Source of the DNA: Scleromatobacter sp039920745
Lineage (GTDB): Bacteria; Pseudomonadota; Gammaproteobacteria; Burkholderiales; Burkholderiaceae_C
Direction: 5' to 3'
Assembly (NCBI GenBank): GCA_039920745.1
Contig: JBDSDD010000062.1
Span: 50,320 to 114,319 of the forward strand
Length of the DNA stretch: 64,000 nucleotides
This document shows positions 16,348-26,100 of this stretch, piece by piece. The position numbers and the translations under genes were made by a program. Position 1 is the first letter of the stretch. Each line of letters starts with the position of its first letter. The notes beneath the pieces were generated by a model. That model had not been told where the DNA came from, ran no database searches, and saw only the letters and a list, made by a program, of their open reading frames with translations.

Positions 16348-17844
16348 ATGACCGTTCAAGACTTGGCGACATCGTTGCGCCGCGTACGCCGAGCCAGGGG
16401 CCTGGTCGCTCTGCTGTCCTTGCCCCTGCTGGCGTTTGGCGCGACGAGCCAGAACGCCGGCGATCTGGGGCCGCCGCAGGGCCAGCCGATCCGCGCCGTG
16501 CTCACCAGCCCGCCCAACGTCCCGCCTCCGACTGGACGCAACTACCCGGCCAAGGTGATCGTCGAGCTCGAGGTGATCGAGAAGGAGATGCCGATCTCCG
16601 AAGGCGTGAACTACACGTTCTGGACGTTCGGCGGTACCACGCCGGGCAGCTTCATCCGCGTGCGCCAGGGCGACACGGTGGAGTTCCACCTGAAGAACAA
16701 CCCGGCCAACAAGATGCCGCACAACATCGACCTGCATGGCGTGACCGGGCCGGGTGGTGGCGCCGCGTCGAGCTTCACCGCTCCGGGACATGAGTCGAAG
16801 TTCACGTTCAAGGCGCTCAATGAAGGCATCTTCGTGTACCACTGCGCCACGGCGCCGGTGGGCATGCACATCGCCAACGGGATGTACGGGCTGATGCTGG
16901 TCGAGCCGCCCCAGGGCCTGCCCAAGGTCGACCATGAGTACTACGTGATGCAGGGCGACTTCTACACGCAGGGCAAGTACCGGGAGAAGGGCAACCAGGC
17001 GTTCGACATGGAGAAGGCGATCGACGAACGCCCCACCTACGTGCTGTTCAACGGCTCCGAGGGTTCGCTCACTGGCGACAAGGCGCTCAAGGCCAAGGTC
17101 AACGAGTCGGTGCGGCTGTTCGTGGGCAATGGCGGCCCCAACCTCGTCTCGAGCTTCCACGTGATCGGTGCGATCTTCGACGAGGTGCGCTTCGAAGGCG
17201 GCACCAATGTTCAGAAGAACGTGCAGACGACGCTGATCCCGTCCGGCGGCGCCATGATCGCCAAGTTCCGCACCCACGTTCCGGGCAGCTACGTCCTGGT
17301 CGACCACTCGATCTTCCGTGCCTTCAACAAGGGCGCGCTGGCGATCCTGAAGGTGGATGGCCCTGAAGACAAGAGCATCTATTCGGGCAAGGAACTCGAT
17401 TCGGTCTACCTCGGCGATCGCGCGGGGGCCAACCTCAACGCCGTCTCCGTCGCCGCAACAGCGCAGGCTGCCGGTGCTTTGACGGTGCAGGACCAGATCA
17501 AGGCGGGCGAGGCGCTGTTCGCGGGCACCTGCTCGGTCTGCCACCAGTCGAACGGTGCGGGCTTGCCTGGTGTCTTTCCGCCGCTGGCGAAGTCGGACTT
17601 TCTCGCCGCTGACCTGCAGCGCACCATCGGCATCCCGCTGCGCGGCCTGAGCGGCAAGGTGACGGTCAACGGCAGCGAATACGACTCGGTCATGCCGCCG
17701 ATGAACCAGCTCACTGACGACGAGGTCGCCAACATCCTGACCTATGTTCTCAACAGCTGGGGCAACCCGGGCGGCAGCGTCAGCAAGGACGACGTGAAAA
17801 AGCGCCGCGCCGAAGCCACGCCCGTCGCCGCACAGGCGCACTGA
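16348..17844 (+). CDS. nirK: Copper nitrite reductase NirK with C-terminal cytochrome c domain
   Basis: 498 aa. Reduces nitrite to NO in the periplasm. Signal peptide to about residue 35 (LVALLSLPLLAFGATS). Two cupredoxin domains: type 1 copper ligands H125 (MPHNID), C166, H174 and M179; type 2 copper ligands H130, H165 and H320, with catalytic D128 and H271. From about residue 380 a cytochrome c domain follows, with CSVCH at 395-399 and an axial Met near 449-452. This three-domain form is known from Ralstonia pickettii and lets the enzyme take electrons directly from a tethered heme. Start ATG 16348 has GAGGA eight nt upstream; an in-frame ATG at 16315 has none. Confidence 0.97.
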   Translation: MTVQDLATSLRRVRRARGLVALLSLPLLAFGATSQNAGDLGPPQGQPIRAVLTSPPNVPPPTGRNYPAKVIVELEVIEKEMPISEGVNYTFWTFGGTTPGSFIRVRQGDTVEFHLKNNPANKMPHNIDLHGVTGPGGGAASSFTAPGHESKFTFKALNEGIFVYHCATAPVGMHIANGMYGLMLVEPPQGLPKVDHEYYVMQGDFYTQGKYREKGNQAFDMEKAIDERPTYVLFNGSEGSLTGDKALKAKVNESVRLFVGNGGPNLVSSFHVIGAIFDEVRFEGGTNVQKNVQTTLIPSGGAMIAKFRTHVPGSYVLVDHSIFRAFNKGALAILKVDGPEDKSIYSGKELDSVYLGDRAGANLNAVSVAATAQAAGALTVQDQIKAGEALFAGTCSVCHQSNGAGLPGVFPPLAKSDFLAADLQRTIGIPLRGLSGKVTVNGSEYDSVMPPMNQLTDDEVANILTYVLNSWGNPGGSVSKDDVKKRRAEATPVAAQAH

Positions 17845-17853
17845 GCCCACAGC

Positions 17854-18663
17854 GTGCAACGCAGGCGCAAACTCGCGGGCCGCACAGGCCTGGGCGTGCT
17901 GCTCGTTGGCCTGGCGACGATCGCATCGGCGGCCGACTATCTGCCGATCCCGGGCGGGGCGTTCACCAGCGTGTTGCCGCAAGGGTCCGCACCCGGCGTG
18001 GGCTCGCCCGTCGAGATCGCGCCGTTCTCGCTTCGTGTCACGCCAGTCACCGCGGCCGAGTTCCGCGATTTCGTGACCGCGCGTCCACAGTGGCAGCGCG
18101 GGCGGGCGCCGGCGGTCTTCGCGGACGCGAGCTATCTCCAGGGCTGGAAGTCTCCCGCTGGCGCCGAGCTCGATGCGCAAGCCGCGCTGCGACCGGTCGT
18201 CAATGTCAGCTGGTTCGCCGCGCAGGCATTCTGCGAAACAGAGAACGCGCGCCTGCCGACCTGGCTCGAATGGGAATACGCTGCCGCTGCCGACGAGACC
18301 CGGCGCGATGCGCGCAACGACCCGGCATGGCGGCGGCGCATCCTCGGCTGGTACGAGCGCCCGGCCACCAGCGCGCTGCCGCCCGTCGGCGGCGTGCCCG
18401 ATGTCTATGGCATCCGCGACCTGCACGGCGTCATCTGGGAATGGGTGGACGATTTCAACGCGCTGTTCATCGCGGGCGACAGTCGAACGCAGGGCGATCC
18501 CGATTTGCTCAAGTTCTGCGGGGCGGGGGCCATCAGCATCGTGGACCGCGACAGCTACGCCGTGCTCATGCGCATCGCGTTGCTCTCCTCGCTGAACGCC
18601 GCAGACTCCACCGGCTCGCTAGGCTTCCGCTGCGCGCGCGCCATTGAAGGCCATCCGCCATGA
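17854..18663 (+). CDS. nirV: NirV-like formylglycine-generating-enzyme-family protein
   Basis: 269 aa from a GTG start. Exported (GLGVLLVGLATIASAADY) protein of the SUMF1/FGE fold: IPGGAF near residue 32, PVTAAEFRDF, VNVSWFAAQAFCETENARLPTWLEWEYAAA, DLHGVIWEWVDDF, and a terminal GSLGFRCAR. NirV genes of this family sit next to nirK in several denitrifiers; the molecular role is not established. It lies 9 nt after nirK and its stop overlaps the next ATG, so the three genes are one operon. Confidence 0.88.
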   Translation: MQRRRKLAGRTGLGVLLVGLATIASAADYLPIPGGAFTSVLPQGSAPGVGSPVEIAPFSLRVTPVTAAEFRDFVTARPQWQRGRAPAVFADASYLQGWKSPAGAELDAQAALRPVVNVSWFAAQAFCETENARLPTWLEWEYAAAADETRRDARNDPAWRRRILGWYERPATSALPPVGGVPDVYGIRDLHGVIWEWVDDFNALFIAGDSRTQGDPDLLKFCGAGAISIVDRDSYAVLMRIALLSSLNAADSTGSLGFRCARAIEGHPP

Positions 18664-19274
18664 AACACAAGAACTCCCTGTCCCGCGGGCTCCTGCTCGG
18701 TCTCGCCCTGGCTGCCTGCATGCCGGCCGTGTTCGCGGACACGCCGCTGGACGCGTCGTCGACTGCAGGCACGGGCACCAAGGCCATCCCCGGAGATTCG
18801 ATCTATCAGCTCGCTCCCCACCTGACCGATCAGGACGGCAAGCCGTTCGCACTCGCCTCGGCCCGTGGCGGCCCGGTTCTGATCAGCATGTTCTACAGCT
18901 CGTGCGAAATGGTCTGTCCCGTGCTGTTCGAGACGATTGCGCAGACCTTGAAGGAACTGCCGCCGGCGACGCGGGACCGCCTGAAGATCGTCATGATTAC
19001 CTTCGATCCGGCGCGCGATACCTTGGCCGTGCTCAAGGACACCGCGGACAAGCATCATTGCGACAAGCACTGGAGCCTCGTTCGAGGCAAGGATGCCGAA
19101 GTTCGCCAGATCGCAGCGCTGCTGGGCGTGCAATATCGACGTCTGCCCAGCGGGGAGTTCAATCACTCGAGCGCCATCCTGCTCCTGGACGGCGACGGGC
19201 GGGTCGTCATGCGAAGTGGTCGTTTGGGCACGATCGATCCCGCACTTGTTGAGGCGCTGATCCAGGTGCGCTGA
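18660..19274 (+). CDS. SCO1/SenC family copper chaperone-like protein
   Basis: 204 aa. Signal peptide (SRGLLLGLALAACMPAVFA) then a thioredoxin-like SCO domain with the copper/redox motif SSCEMVCP (CXXXC) near residue 80 and the distal His in FNHSSAI. SCO proteins deliver copper to CuA sites or keep thiols reduced; after nirK-nirV, its likely job is copper supply to NirK. The ATG overlaps the nirV stop (ATGA). Confidence 0.92.
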   Translation: MKHKNSLSRGLLLGLALAACMPAVFADTPLDASSTAGTGTKAIPGDSIYQLAPHLTDQDGKPFALASARGGPVLISMFYSSCEMVCPVLFETIAQTLKELPPATRDRLKIVMITFDPARDTLAVLKDTADKHHCDKHWSLVRGKDAEVRQIAALLGVQYRRLPSGEFNHSSAILLLDGDGRVVMRSGRLGTIDPALVEALIQVR

Positions 19275-19523
19275 GCGCCCTGCCGCTCCCTTTGCGGGCG
19301 ATCTGGGGGACGCAACGGCGCATCGCCTCCTGCATCGCCGCCGGGGATCCGCGTCGACGCTCGACGGCTGCACTGTCGACAACGCCCTGCGCGGCCTGAC
19401 GATGCACCATGCCTTCCTCGGCATCTCGATCGGCGTCTCTGCGCCCGGCCTGCGCGGCGCGCGCGAACTGACCGGGCGACAGGTCGATGAACAGCGGGTC
19501 GACCGGGCCCAGCGTGAACTCGC

Positions 19524-20357
19524 TCACTTCGTGGCGACGTGCCCCCGAGTCGCTTGCTGCGCCTTCACGTACTTCATGATGTTCAGGAAGGTGTCCGTCC
19601 AGTAGGTGTCGCGATGCGCCGCCAGGTACGCCAGCAGTTCCTCGTGCGCCTTGTTGGACGTGACGATGTAGTCGCCGCCCACGCCGTGGAAGGTGAAGTT
19701 GATCATCGTGCCGGTTTGCGCGGCCCGCTTGACCAGCACGATCAACTGCTCGCCTGTCGCGCCGTCCGGCGCGTTCACGGCCACGTTGTAGGGATCGAGC
19801 TTGTCCATGTCCGCCACGACGCCGCCGAAGCCCGACTTGATCGCGACGAAGTCGCCGTGGATCAGCTTGACGTAGTGCTCGCCCGCGGCCATCACGTCGC
19901 CGCACGGCACGGTGAAGGTGCGCTCGTCCTTGCCGTCGATCGCATGCAGCATCGTGTTGCCCAGGCGGATCTGCTCGACGAGCCGGGCCGCGGTGGTGGT
20001 GTCGATGTCATCCTCGGGCGCCACCCACTTGCGATCGGGCAGGGCGGCCGAGCATTGATGGAACAGCGTGTGGTTGCCAAGCTCATGTCCGTGCGCCGCT
20101 GCGGCGCGCCATTCGGGCATGCGCCTGGCGAGCGACGGGCTGGCCAGCTTGATGTAGAAGCTGCCCTTGAGCCCGGCGCGATCGAGCGCGGGGATCGCGT
20201 TGTCCAACTGGCTGTCGATGGCGTCGTCGTAAGCCAGGCTGACCGCGGCCTTGGCGCCGTGCGGCCAGGCGAAGGCGGTGTCGGCGGCGTGGCCGATGGG
20301 GACGGCGGCGAGCGTGCACAGCGCGGCCAGGGCGCGGATCGGGAGGGTGAGCTTCAT
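19524..20357 (-). CDS. Exported polysaccharide deacetylase-family protein
   Basis: 277 aa. Signal peptide (MKLTLPIRALAALCTLAAVPIGHAA) and a NodB-like fold: AAVSLAYDDAIDSQLDNAIPAL carries the catalytic/metal Asp pair, and HGHELGNHTLFHQC carries the zinc His pair (HxxxH). The distal NodB motifs are not clearly recognisable. It may deacetylate a glycan in the periplasm, but the substrate is not visible. It stands alone, convergent with the nirK operon; the 249 nt between them holds nothing I recognise. Confidence 0.88.
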   Translation of the reverse strand: MKLTLPIRALAALCTLAAVPIGHAADTAFAWPHGAKAAVSLAYDDAIDSQLDNAIPALDRAGLKGSFYIKLASPSLARRMPEWRAAAAHGHELGNHTLFHQCSAALPDRKWVAPEDDIDTTTAARLVEQIRLGNTMLHAIDGKDERTFTVPCGDVMAAGEHYVKLIHGDFVAIKSGFGGVVADMDKLDPYNVAVNAPDGATGEQLIVLVKRAAQTGTMINFTFHGVGGDYIVTSNKAHEELLAYLAAHRDTYWTDTFLNIMKYVKAQQATRGHVATK

Positions 20358-20465
20358 GGTGCCGCGAGGATAGGGTAAATCCACGAACTGGGGGGACAGG
20401 GCCCCGAAAGAGCGCCGGCGTCCTAGGATCGTCACGACCGACCTCATCAACCCGGGAGTCCCCGC

Positions 20466-21362
20466 ATGCCTGTCCAGAACAACCACGCCGGTGGCCACTA
20501 CGCGCTCGACGTCTCCGGCGCCCCGGTGGAGTCGTTGAAGACCATCAGCGGCTTCGACATGCTGGCCGACATCGCGATCGAGACGCCGGCACCGGGCACG
20601 ACGCCGAAAAAGCATGTGGCCAACGTCAAGTGGGCGCCAGGCAAGGCGACCATCGGCATGGGCATGGGCCAGGGCATGTACGAGTGGATGAAGGCGTCGT
20701 TCGACAAGGGCATGGTCCCCGCGCACGGCACGCTGGCCACCGGTGACGTCAACTTCAAGGAACGCTCGCTGATCACGTTCAACGAAGCGTTGCTGAGCTC
20801 CGTCACGGTGCCGAAGCTGGACGGCTCCAGCAAGGACTCGGGCGCGTTCGAGATCGAGTTCGTGCCCGGGCAGGTGCGCGTGACCAAGGGCGATGGGTCG
20901 GACATCCGCCACCCATCCGGCACGCGGCAGCAGCCCTGGGTGTGCTCCAACTTCCGCTTCGAGCTCGGATCGCTGCCGTGCGCGCGCGTGGCCAGCATCG
21001 AGTCGTTCACCTGGGCCTGCACGCCCACGGTCGCCAGCGTGTTCCAGCCGACGCCCGGGCCGACGATCAGCGTGCCGGACCTGCGCCTGTCGATCTCGGC
21101 CGCCGACTACGACGCGTGGGCGGAGGCGGCGCAGCAATGGTTCATCGACGGCCACCACCTCGAAGCCGACGAAATGCACGGCCTCATCACCCTGCTGACG
21201 CCGGACTTGCAGACGCCGCTGGGCTCGATCGAGCTCATCAACGTCGGGTTCAAGCGCTTCTCGCAATTGCCCTCGGCCGGCGGCACCGATGCGTTGTACC
21301 GCTTCACGGTCGACCTGTATGTCGAGCGCATGGCGCTGCGCCTGGTGCAGTACGAGGGCTGA
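20466..21362 (+). CDS. Phage tail-tube-like protein (T4 gp19 family), apparently two domains
   Basis: 298 aa, no signal peptide. Residues ~10-150 read like the T4 gp19/tail-tube family of phage tails and contractile injection systems (LKTISGFDMLADI, MYEWMKASFDKGM, then a SSKDSGAFEIEFVPG-type strand). Residues ~170-298 look like a second, diverged copy (SISAADYDAWAEAAQQWFIDG, LLTPDLQTPLGSIELINVGFKRF). Members are usually ~145 aa with one domain, so this is a double-length form. No sheath, baseplate or other tail genes are nearby. CGGGAG lies before the ATG. The function is uncertain: it could be a tube protein for a system elsewhere or a domesticated remnant. Confidence 0.72.
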   Translation: MPVQNNHAGGHYALDVSGAPVESLKTISGFDMLADIAIETPAPGTTPKKHVANVKWAPGKATIGMGMGQGMYEWMKASFDKGMVPAHGTLATGDVNFKERSLITFNEALLSSVTVPKLDGSSKDSGAFEIEFVPGQVRVTKGDGSDIRHPSGTRQQPWVCSNFRFELGSLPCARVASIESFTWACTPTVASVFQPTPGPTISVPDLRLSISAADYDAWAEAAQQWFIDGHHLEADEMHGLITLLTPDLQTPLGSIELINVGFKRFSQLPSAGGTDALYRFTVDLYVERMALRLVQYEG

Positions 21363-21476
21363 ACGCGGCGTTCTCCGACACACGAGGTGCTCGACGGGGC
21401 ACACCTGTTGCCTGTGAAAGGCTCTCAACCGCTTCGCCCGCGAAGCGACACGCCCCACACCTGACAGGAGTTCCTC

Positions 21477-21899
21477 ATGCATCACATCAACAAGAAACTC
21501 GTGGCCACGGCCGCGGCCACCGCCTTGCTGGCCGCGCTCGGCGCCGCCGTCGCGCAGTCCACCGACCAGATCGATCCAATGGCCACGCCGCAGCAGCAGG
21601 TCGACGTCAACGCCGACAGCCAGAACCATATCTACTTCTTCCGCGACCAAGGCAACTCCCCCGAAACCGATCCCGCGGCCCACCTGTTGCTGATCAAGCA
21701 CGAGCAGATGGTGCCGGTGGCAGAGCGCACGACCACGACGACCACGACCACGACCGTGGCCGAGGCGACGACCGCCCCCGACCCGGTGACGACCACGATG
21801 CCCGCTGACGCGGTCACCAGCAACACGGCAACGAGCGCGACGACCGCGATGCCGGCCGACATGGCCCCGGTGCTGGCCCCGAAGGCTGACCGCAACTGA
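21477..21899 (+). CDS. Exported Thr-repeat hypothetical protein
   Basis: 140 aa. Signal peptide (LVATAAATALLAALGAAVA) followed by an acidic/Gln-rich part and, from about residue 84, a run of nine Thr encoded by repeated ACC/ACG codons, then an Ala/Thr-rich tail. I do not recognise the family. Its likely role is extracytoplasmic. AGGAG lies at good spacing before the ATG, supporting a real gene. The trinucleotide tract at about 21729-21757 could change length by slippage. Confidence 0.65.
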   Translation: MHHINKKLVATAAATALLAALGAAVAQSTDQIDPMATPQQQVDVNADSQNHIYFFRDQGNSPETDPAAHLLLIKHEQMVPVAERTTTTTTTTTVAEATTAPDPVTTTMPADAVTSNTATSATTAMPADMAPVLAPKADRN

Positions 21900-21968
21900 A
21901 GCGCTGCTGAACTTTGACACGGCGGCCTCGCGCGCGAGCGGGAGGCCGCCGTCGTCGTGCCCGCTGCC

Positions 21969-22661
21969 TCAATACACCAGCTTCGGGTACCAGTCGGTGC
22001 CCCGACCTGCTGGCGTGAGGTCGAGGATGTTCCACAGCGGCGTCGGATCGGGCGCGCCCCGCGGGTCCTGGCCGGGGTCTTCGGTACCACCGAGCTCCCC
22101 GGCCCAGAAGTGATGGACGCGCCCATCGCGCTTGACCCAGACGTCCAGCGCGGGCCACTCGTCGCCGTTGGATGCGAGCGCGCGGTAGTCCCGTGCAAAT
22201 TCGTCGCCCACGCATTGCACGAACTCCAGGTGCTTCCAGCCGCGTTCGCGTGCGAACGCGAGCTGGCGCGCGACAGGCGAGCGGCCGACCACGAGCATGC
22301 CCACGCGCTGGCGAATGTTGAGCGACGGCATGTCGAACGCATCGAGGAAGGCCGTGCACATCGGGCACGGTCGCGCGCGCTGCGGGCCGAACATCCAGGT
22401 GTAGGTGACCAGCGTGTCCTTGTCGCCGAACAGGTCGGCCATGCCGAGCTGGGCGTCGTCCTGGTTGCGGAACGTGTAGCCACGCGCCTCGCCGCCGAGC
22501 GGCAGCGCGCGTCGCTGCGAGGCCACGCGCTCGATGTGGCGGCGCAGCTCGATCTCCTCGGCCAGCAACGCGGTGCGCGCCTGCCGGTAGTCGGCGCTGT
22601 CGCCCGGGTAAGGCTTGCTCGACGCGGCGGCAAGCTCGGCGGCGGATTTCAGGTCGGTCAT
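21969..22661 (-). CDS. DUF899 family thioredoxin-like protein
   Basis: 230 aa. Matches the DUF899 family: LLAEEIELRRHIERVASQRR, then GMADLFGDKDTLVTYTWMFG, RARPCPMCTAFLDAF (CPMC redox-like motif) and FWAGELG. These proteins have a thioredoxin-like fold and no well-established reaction. AGGAACGCC before the ATG fixes the start. It is 41 nt downstream of the four-helix membrane protein and may be transcribed with it and the DUF748 gene. Confidence 0.9.
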   Translation of the reverse strand: MTDLKSAAELAAASSKPYPGDSADYRQARTALLAEEIELRRHIERVASQRRALPLGGEARGYTFRNQDDAQLGMADLFGDKDTLVTYTWMFGPQRARPCPMCTAFLDAFDMPSLNIRQRVGMLVVGRSPVARQLAFARERGWKHLEFVQCVGDEFARDYRALASNGDEWPALDVWVKRDGRVHHFWAGELGGTEDPGQDPRGAPDPTPLWNILDLTPAGRGTDWYPKLVY

Positions 22662-22702
22662 GGCGTTCCTTTCGAAAAGGGCGCGCACCGGCCGACCGGA
22701 TG

Positions 22703-23143
22703 TCAGAACGGCTTCATCAGCGCCAGCCAGAGGACGGCAATGATCGCGCCCAGCGCGAGCGCGGGCATCACGCGCCATGCGCGCGAGGGCAGGGCGGGCG
22801 GGTTCGCGCATGCGCGGCGCAGCGCGCCCGAGAGCGAGCCGTACATCGCGCTCAACGCCAGCACCGCCACGAGCTTGGCGTGCAGCCAGCCGCTGTGGAT
22901 CCAGCCGGCCTGCAGCGCGAGCCAGAGGCCGCAGACCCAGGCCAGCACGAGTGCCGGGCCGGTGACGGCGCGGTTCCAGCGACGCATGCCGTCGGCCAGC
23001 CTGTGTTCCTTCGCGAGGTCGGCGCGGGCCTGGAAGCTCAGCGCGGTCAGCACCAGCGCGCCCGCCAGCAGGCCGGCGATGAACACGATGTCGACGCTGA
23101 TGTGCAGCAGCCTGACCAGGTCGTAGCGCGTGGCGGGGCTCAT
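22703..23143 (-). CDS. Four-helix membrane protein (CopD/HemJ-like)
   Basis: 146 aa with four hydrophobic helices. VRLLHISVDIVFIAGLLAG and GWLHAKLVAVLAL, each with a His at a helix, resemble the CopD/HemJ type of small heme-binding-like membrane proteins; the exact family is uncertain. The ATG overlaps the DUF748 stop by one base, so the two are translated together. Confidence 0.7.
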   Translation of the reverse strand: MSPATRYDLVRLLHISVDIVFIAGLLAGALVLTALSFQARADLAKEHRLADGMRRWNRAVTGPALVLAWVCGLWLALQAGWIHSGWLHAKLVAVLALSAMYGSLSGALRRACANPPALPSRAWRVMPALALGAIIAVLWLALMKPF

Positions 23144-26100
23144 CAGGGCGCCGCCAGCGCCAGCGTGGCGCGCGGCGTCCAGGGCGTCGCGTCAGCCGAG
23201 TGCAGGGCGGGGGCGGCCAGGAACAGGCGGTCGCTGGAGATGCCCTTGGCGATCAGCGCATCACGCACGGCGATCGCGCGTGCCAGGGCCTGCTGGCGCA
23301 TCGTCTCGTCGTTGACGACGACGTTCCTGGCCAGCAGGGCTTGCATCTCGGCGTCGGACAGGTCCTTGGCCATGCCCACCAGGTTGCGGGGCTTGTCGGG
23401 CAGGCGCGTCTGCTTGTAGAGCGTCTTGAGCAGCGCGGAGCGAGTGACCGGCGTCAGCGCCACCGGCACGGGATCCGGCACGGTGGCGGGTGCGCCTGAA
23501 CGCAGCGACTCGTCACGCGCCATCGCCCGCAGTTGCAACTCGACCTGCTCGCGCTGCCAGTCGGCGCGCTCGGCCTGCGGGTCGGCGCTGCCGGTGATCG
23601 TCATCTGCAGTGCCGGGCGATCGGCCAGTGAACTGGCTACCTTGTCCAGCGCGGCGGCGCTGGCATCGGTGACGACGGCCGTGCCAGGCCTGAACTCGAT
23701 CGCGCTCATGTCGGGCCCGCCGCCACCGCCGCCGGACAGCAGCGAGAACGGCGACGTCACCGCCTTCACCAGCAGGTTGACCAGCAGCTTGACGACGATG
23801 CCGCCGACGCTGAACTGCGGGTCATTGACGCTGCCGCTGATCGGCAGGTTGATGTTGATGACGCCGTTGCGATCCTTGAGCAGCGCCACCGCGAGCCGCA
23901 CCGGCAGCTTGGTGGCGGTGGGCGAGGCGATCGCATCGCCGAAGGTCAGCTGGTTCAGGGTCACCTGGTTGCGCGCCTCGAGCCGGCCGTCGGCCGCGAT
24001 CTTGTACGCGACGTCCATGCTCAGCTTGCCGCGCTCGATCGCGTAGCCCGCGTACTTGCCGGCGTACGGCGACAGCGGCGCGAGCTCGAGGTCGGTGGCC
24101 TTGGCCTCGATGTCGAGCGCGAGCGGGCGTGCCACCGGGTTGACCTGGCCGCTGATGTCCAGGATCGCGGTGCCCTCGGCGCGGCCGTGCAGCTGAAGCG
24201 GCGCCATGTCGCGCGACGTCGAGCTGAACGCACCCAGCGAACCGTTGAGCTCGGTCAGCGCGGCGCTGTAGTTGGGGCGCACGAAGTGGTCGGTGTAGTC
24301 GACACGCCCGTTGACCAGCTTGACGCCGCCGACCTTGATGACGACGGGCAAGGGCGCGGACGCTGCAGTCGCCGGTTCGCTCGCCGAGGCCAGGGGCGCC
24401 AGCGCCGCGGCGCTGCTGACGGCGCCGTCGAGCGCGGGCGCGGAGCCGATGTCCTGCAGGTTCAGGCGCCCCTGCTCGGTGACGACGACGCGGGCGAACA
24501 GGTCGTCGAGCTCCACCTGCGCCACCTCCACGCTGGGCGTCGCCCGCGGCTGCATCGCGAACTTCACGCCCTTGAGCGACAGCGACTGCCAGCCGAGCAG
24601 TTCCTCGGGCGCGGCGGCGGAGGCGGCCGACGTCGGGGCGACGGCCGCCAGCGTCGTCAGGTGCACGTCGCCCAGCAGCGCGTCGCCGGCGGTCGTCGCG
24701 GCGAGCCCTGCGGGAGTCGATTGCAGATCGACGTGGCCGACGTACCCGGCTTCCGCGCGCAGCAGGCTCACCGGCAGGCGCTCGGCCACCCACGGCGTCA
24801 CCAGGGCCACGGGGAAGCGGACGATGCGCACATTGCCGCTGGCCGTCAATGGACTCACGCCCAGGCTGCCTTTCCAGCCCAGTTCGCCCCCGTGCTGCGC
24901 CTTGCTGCCGGCCAGCGACGGCCGGCCGATCCGCGCGGTGAGCGTCACCTTGGCGGGCGCCACCGGGTGGTCGCCGAACCAGGCGAAATCCTGCACGTCC
25001 AGCTGCAATTGGCGCAGCTCGGCGCGCAGCGGCGGCAGGTGCTGCTCGCGGTGCAGCGAGGCGTCGGCGAACTGCAGCAGGCCGTCGTCCAGCGTCACCT
25101 GGCGCACCCTCACGTGCCAGGGTGCGCCGGCGGGTTGCGACGCCGCGTCGGCGGGCGCCGCGTCGGCGGGCGCCGGGGCACTGGCGCGCAGCCATTGCGT
25201 CGCGTCGACCTGGCCGTTGGCGTCGCGCATCAGCTGCACGTTCGGGCGCGTCAGCTTGACGTCGGCGATGGCCAAGGTGCGCGCGGGGACGTCGAGTTGC
25301 AGGTCGGTCAGCGCGAGTCGGGCCCAGCCCGCGGCCGGCGCTGCGCCTGCAGGCTGGACGCGCAGCGCATCCAGGGTGGCGCTCGAGATGGTGATCTTCA
25401 GCGCTGGCGCGTCGGCCTTGCCGGACCACGTCACCGACGCGTTTGCGCCGAGGCGGCCGTCGACGTGCGGGATCACGCTTTGCGCGATGTAGGGTGCCAG
25501 CGTATGAAGCGACAGGTCGGACAGCGTGATCTCGACCTGCGCCTCCTGCGGGCTGGCGCTGCCCTTGAACACGAGGCGCGCCGCCGCAGAGGCAGAGGCG
25601 GAGGCGGGCGGCGCCGCGGCGCTCGCCGCCTGCGTGCCGACATTGGCACCCAGCGTGAACGCGGTGGGCGTCGTGCCGGGCCACTGCAGCTTGTGGGCGC
25701 TGAGCGTCAGGCCATCGAAGCGCAGCGCGGCGGCTGGCTGCGTCGACGCGTCGTTCCACAGGACCTGGCTGTCGGCGATCTCGATGGCCGCCACGCGCAC
25801 CTCCCAGGGCACGGCAGGGGCGGCGACCGTCGCGCTGGCGGCCGAAGCGGCGGCGGTCGCGATGGTCGCGCGGGCGGGCAGGGTCGAGCCGGTGCGCAGC
25901 ACGTCGATGTCGCCATTCGCGTCGCGATCCAGGTGCCACTGCACGCCGTCCAGGCGCAGCGTGTCGAACGCCAGCTTGTGCGCGAGCGGCTGTACGTCGG
26001 CCAGGCCGACGCGCACGTTCTTCCACGCCAGCAGCGGCGCGCCGGCGGCGTTGTTCAGCGCCAGGTCGCGGGCCGATACCCAGCCCTTCAAGGCGACGTT

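Noticed and set aside
21729..21757. A CRISPR-like or satellite repeat
   Set aside because: It is a short in-frame codon repeat inside a gene, without spacers.
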